Positions 62,565-64,000 of a stretch of 64,000 nucleotides of DNA are shown piece after piece; within the stretch, counting starts at the first letter, position 1; every line of letters starts with the position of its first letter. Location: the NCBI RefSeq assembly GCF_900112685.1, contig NZ_FOMS01000001.1, forward strand, positions 1 through 64,000, in the 5' to 3' direction. A program made the translations under genes and the position numbers. The stretch is from Roseivivax sediminis (lineage in GTDB: Bacteria; Pseudomonadota; Alphaproteobacteria; Rhodobacterales; Rhodobacteraceae). The notes beneath the pieces are model-generated. The model was given only the letters and a program-made list of their open reading frames with translations, made no database searches and was not told the DNA's origin.

Positions 62565-64000
62565 ATGACCGGCATCAAGACGGAAAAGGTAGTGAAGCTC
62601 GGCTGCGATCCGCAGGTCACCGTCACCATCGTCGAAGACGACGGCAGCCTTCAGCTGCGCGTCACCGCACTCGATCCCGAAACGGACATCGACGCGCTGG
62701 CGTTCAACATGACGAACCAGCAGGCGCTCGAGACGCTGACGGTCTACCCCGAGGTGGATACCCAGGACGTGACCGGCTTCCAGGTCGAGGCCGGCGGCAT
62801 CGACAGCCCCGCGACCGGCGTGATCCTGCCCGAGAGCTTCGACGTCGGCGTGCAATTCGGCACCGAGCAGAACCTCACCTCCGAGGGCGACATCAACAAT
62901 GTGGCGTTCAACGTCTTCGTTCTGGAGGGTGAAAACCTGACCGTCGACGACATCGACATGGATAGCCTGACCGCGGTCGTCAACTCCGAAGACGGCAACG
63001 GCCTCGCCCTGACCCCGGTCACTCCCGACACCACCACCGAGATCGTCGAGACCGTGCAGCTTGAGGAAGATTTCGATCACCTCTGGAGCGCGGACCACAG
63101 CGACGCGATCAAGTCCGACGCGCACTGGATCATCTGGAACGACAAGCTGACCACCACCGGCTGCAACGACGGCGCGCTGCAGCTGAGCGAGGTGCGCACC
63201 GACGATCCGGTGAAACTGACCTTCGACGCAAAGGTCTGGGACGCCTCGAAGTTCGATAACAGCGGCCACTTCGCGGACGAGCTGAGCGTCGAGGTCCGGC
63301 TCGACAACGGCGACTGGGTCAAGCTCGACACCTTCAAGGTGAACGATCAGGGCACCGCGCTCGTGGGCGACCAGACCGGCCAGACCATCGGCGAGGACAT
63401 GGGCGCGCTGGAATATTCCGGCGGCCTCCTCGACGACGTGAACCACGGCGCGGAGTTTCGCATCGTCTCCGACTTCACCAGCTACGACGAGATCCTGATG
63501 GTCGACAACCTTCAGGTGACGACGCTGGAGGAGGTCGAGATCGAGGCCGGCGAGGAGATCCGCGAGACCGTCCAGCAGGAGGATTTCGACCGCCTGTGGT
63601 GGAACCCCGACCACAGCGACGAGATCGTCTCCGACGGGCGTTGGGCCGTGGCTCACGATCAGCTCGTCACCAACGGCTACAGGGACGGCACGCTGACCTT
63701 CAAGGAGATCCAGACCGACAAACCGGTGGAACTCAGTTTCGACTCCAAGGCCTGGAACGTCGACGAATTCGAGAGCGCCGGCCACCAGGCCGACAGCCTG
63801 AAACTGCAGGTGCAGATCGACAACGGCGACTGGGTCACGCTGGATGACTTCGTGGTCAACGACCAGGGCACCGCGCTCGTCGGCTCCGAGACCGGGCAGG
63901 AGATCAATGGCGATCCCTCGACGCTCAGCTACGGTGGCGGCGTGCTGGACGAGGCCGAAGAGAATGTGCAGTTCCGCCTCGTCTCCGACCTCAGCGCATG
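62565..64000 (+). CDS. Large acidic secreted repeat protein, 5' part only
   Basis: An open frame of 478 residues that leaves the window. It starts at ATG 62565 without a signal peptide, is very rich in Asp, Glu, Thr and Val, and contains two consecutive units of about 140 residues. The first runs from FDHLWSADHSDAIKSDAHW to EILMVDNLQVTT, the second from FDRLWWNPDHSDEIVSDGRW onward. Each unit repeats VELSFDSKAW- and VNDQGTALVG-type strands. An acidic repeated protein without a signal peptide fits a type I secreted (RTX-like) adhesin; calcium-binding nonapeptides would be expected beyond the window. Function is unknown. Confidence 0.7.
   Translation, partial: MTGIKTEKVVKLGCDPQVTVTIVEDDGSLQLRVTALDPETDIDALAFNMTNQQALETLTVYPEVDTQDVTGFQVEAGGIDSPATGVILPESFDVGVQFGTEQNLTSEGDINNVAFNVFVLEGENLTVDDIDMDSLTAVVNSEDGNGLALTPVTPDTTTEIVETVQLEEDFDHLWSADHSDAIKSDAHWIIWNDKLTTTGCNDGALQLSEVRTDDPVKLTFDAKVWDASKFDNSGHFADELSVEVRLDNGDWVKLDTFKVNDQGTALVGDQTGQTIGEDMGALEYSGGLLDDVNHGAEFRIVSDFTSYDEILMVDNLQVTTLEEVEIEAGEEIRETVQQEDFDRLWWNPDHSDEIVSDGRWAVAHDQLVTNGYRDGTLTFKEIQTDKPVELSFDSKAWNVDEFESAGHQADSLKLQVQIDNGDWVTLDDFVVNDQGTALVGSETGQEINGDPSTLSYGGGVLDEAEENVQFRLVSDLSA

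Overview
The window looks like chromosome (or a large replicon) of a high-G+C alphaproteobacterium of the Rhodobacterales. The evidence is the right-hand core block: trgA, trgB and cysK beside a cyclopropane-fatty-acid synthase gene and a photolyase gene, an arrangement typical of Rhodobacter relatives, and lexA under an alphaproteobacterial GAAC-N7-GAAC SOS box.

Layout. (1) 1-6.5 kb is scarred DNA: IS5-type transposase fragments, a truncated DUF3883 gene, one intact TonB-dependent receptor, and a TniA/TniB-type transposition remnant. (2) 6.5-9.8 kb holds a serine-recombinase module (small ORF, DUF2924 protein, recombinase, HTH protein) whose recombinase is frameshifted, followed by an intact DUF3883 protein. 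(3) 10.3-20.4 kb is a stress-type island: two transglutaminase-like proteins, several small conserved proteins, a secreted cysteine-rich protein with seven repeats, a Crp/Fnr regulator, and an extra groES-groEL operon under a CIRCE element. (4) 20.6-32.7 kb is a reduced prophage read leftward: sigma-like protein, AlpA-like HTH, primase-helicase, orphan ParB-methyltransferase, DUF7220 protein, two tandem P27 small terminases and a decayed lysis cassette. It has no large terminase, portal or capsid gene. A serine recombinase and an unrecognised two-gene membrane cassette (25.3-27.0 kb) sit inside it. (5) 32.8-34.9 kb is an unrecognised 714-residue protein. (6) 35.0-37.45 kb is a second, intact copy of the recombinase module. 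(7) 37.6-48.0 kb is a defence island: WYL-type regulator, MORC/MutL-type GHKL ATPase, Z1-domain ATPase, PD-(D/E)XK (DUF4420) protein and AIPR-family protein in a tight operon, then a convergent 5-methylcytosine methyltransferase and a divergent Vsr endonuclease. (8) 48.26-64 kb is core: tRNA-Ser(GGA), a mechanosensitive channel, cysK, trgB, trgA, cfa, photolyase, lexA, comEC, gltX, gltA, and the start of a large acidic repeat protein cut by the window edge.

The accessory region (about 0.8-48.3 kb) is bracketed by two diverged copies, in inverted orientation, of the sequence that follows tRNA-Ser(GGA). This suggests repeated insertion and rearrangement at that tRNA locus.

The most interesting content is the regulator-ATPase-nuclease-methylase-Vsr island, which reads as a restriction-like antiphage system. 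Next come the two-gene membrane cassette sitting as cargo in the prophage, and the orphan 714-residue protein. Several genes are visibly broken: two frameshifts, an IS-truncated gene, and a lost lipobox cysteine. The accessory DNA is therefore a mixture of working and decaying parts.
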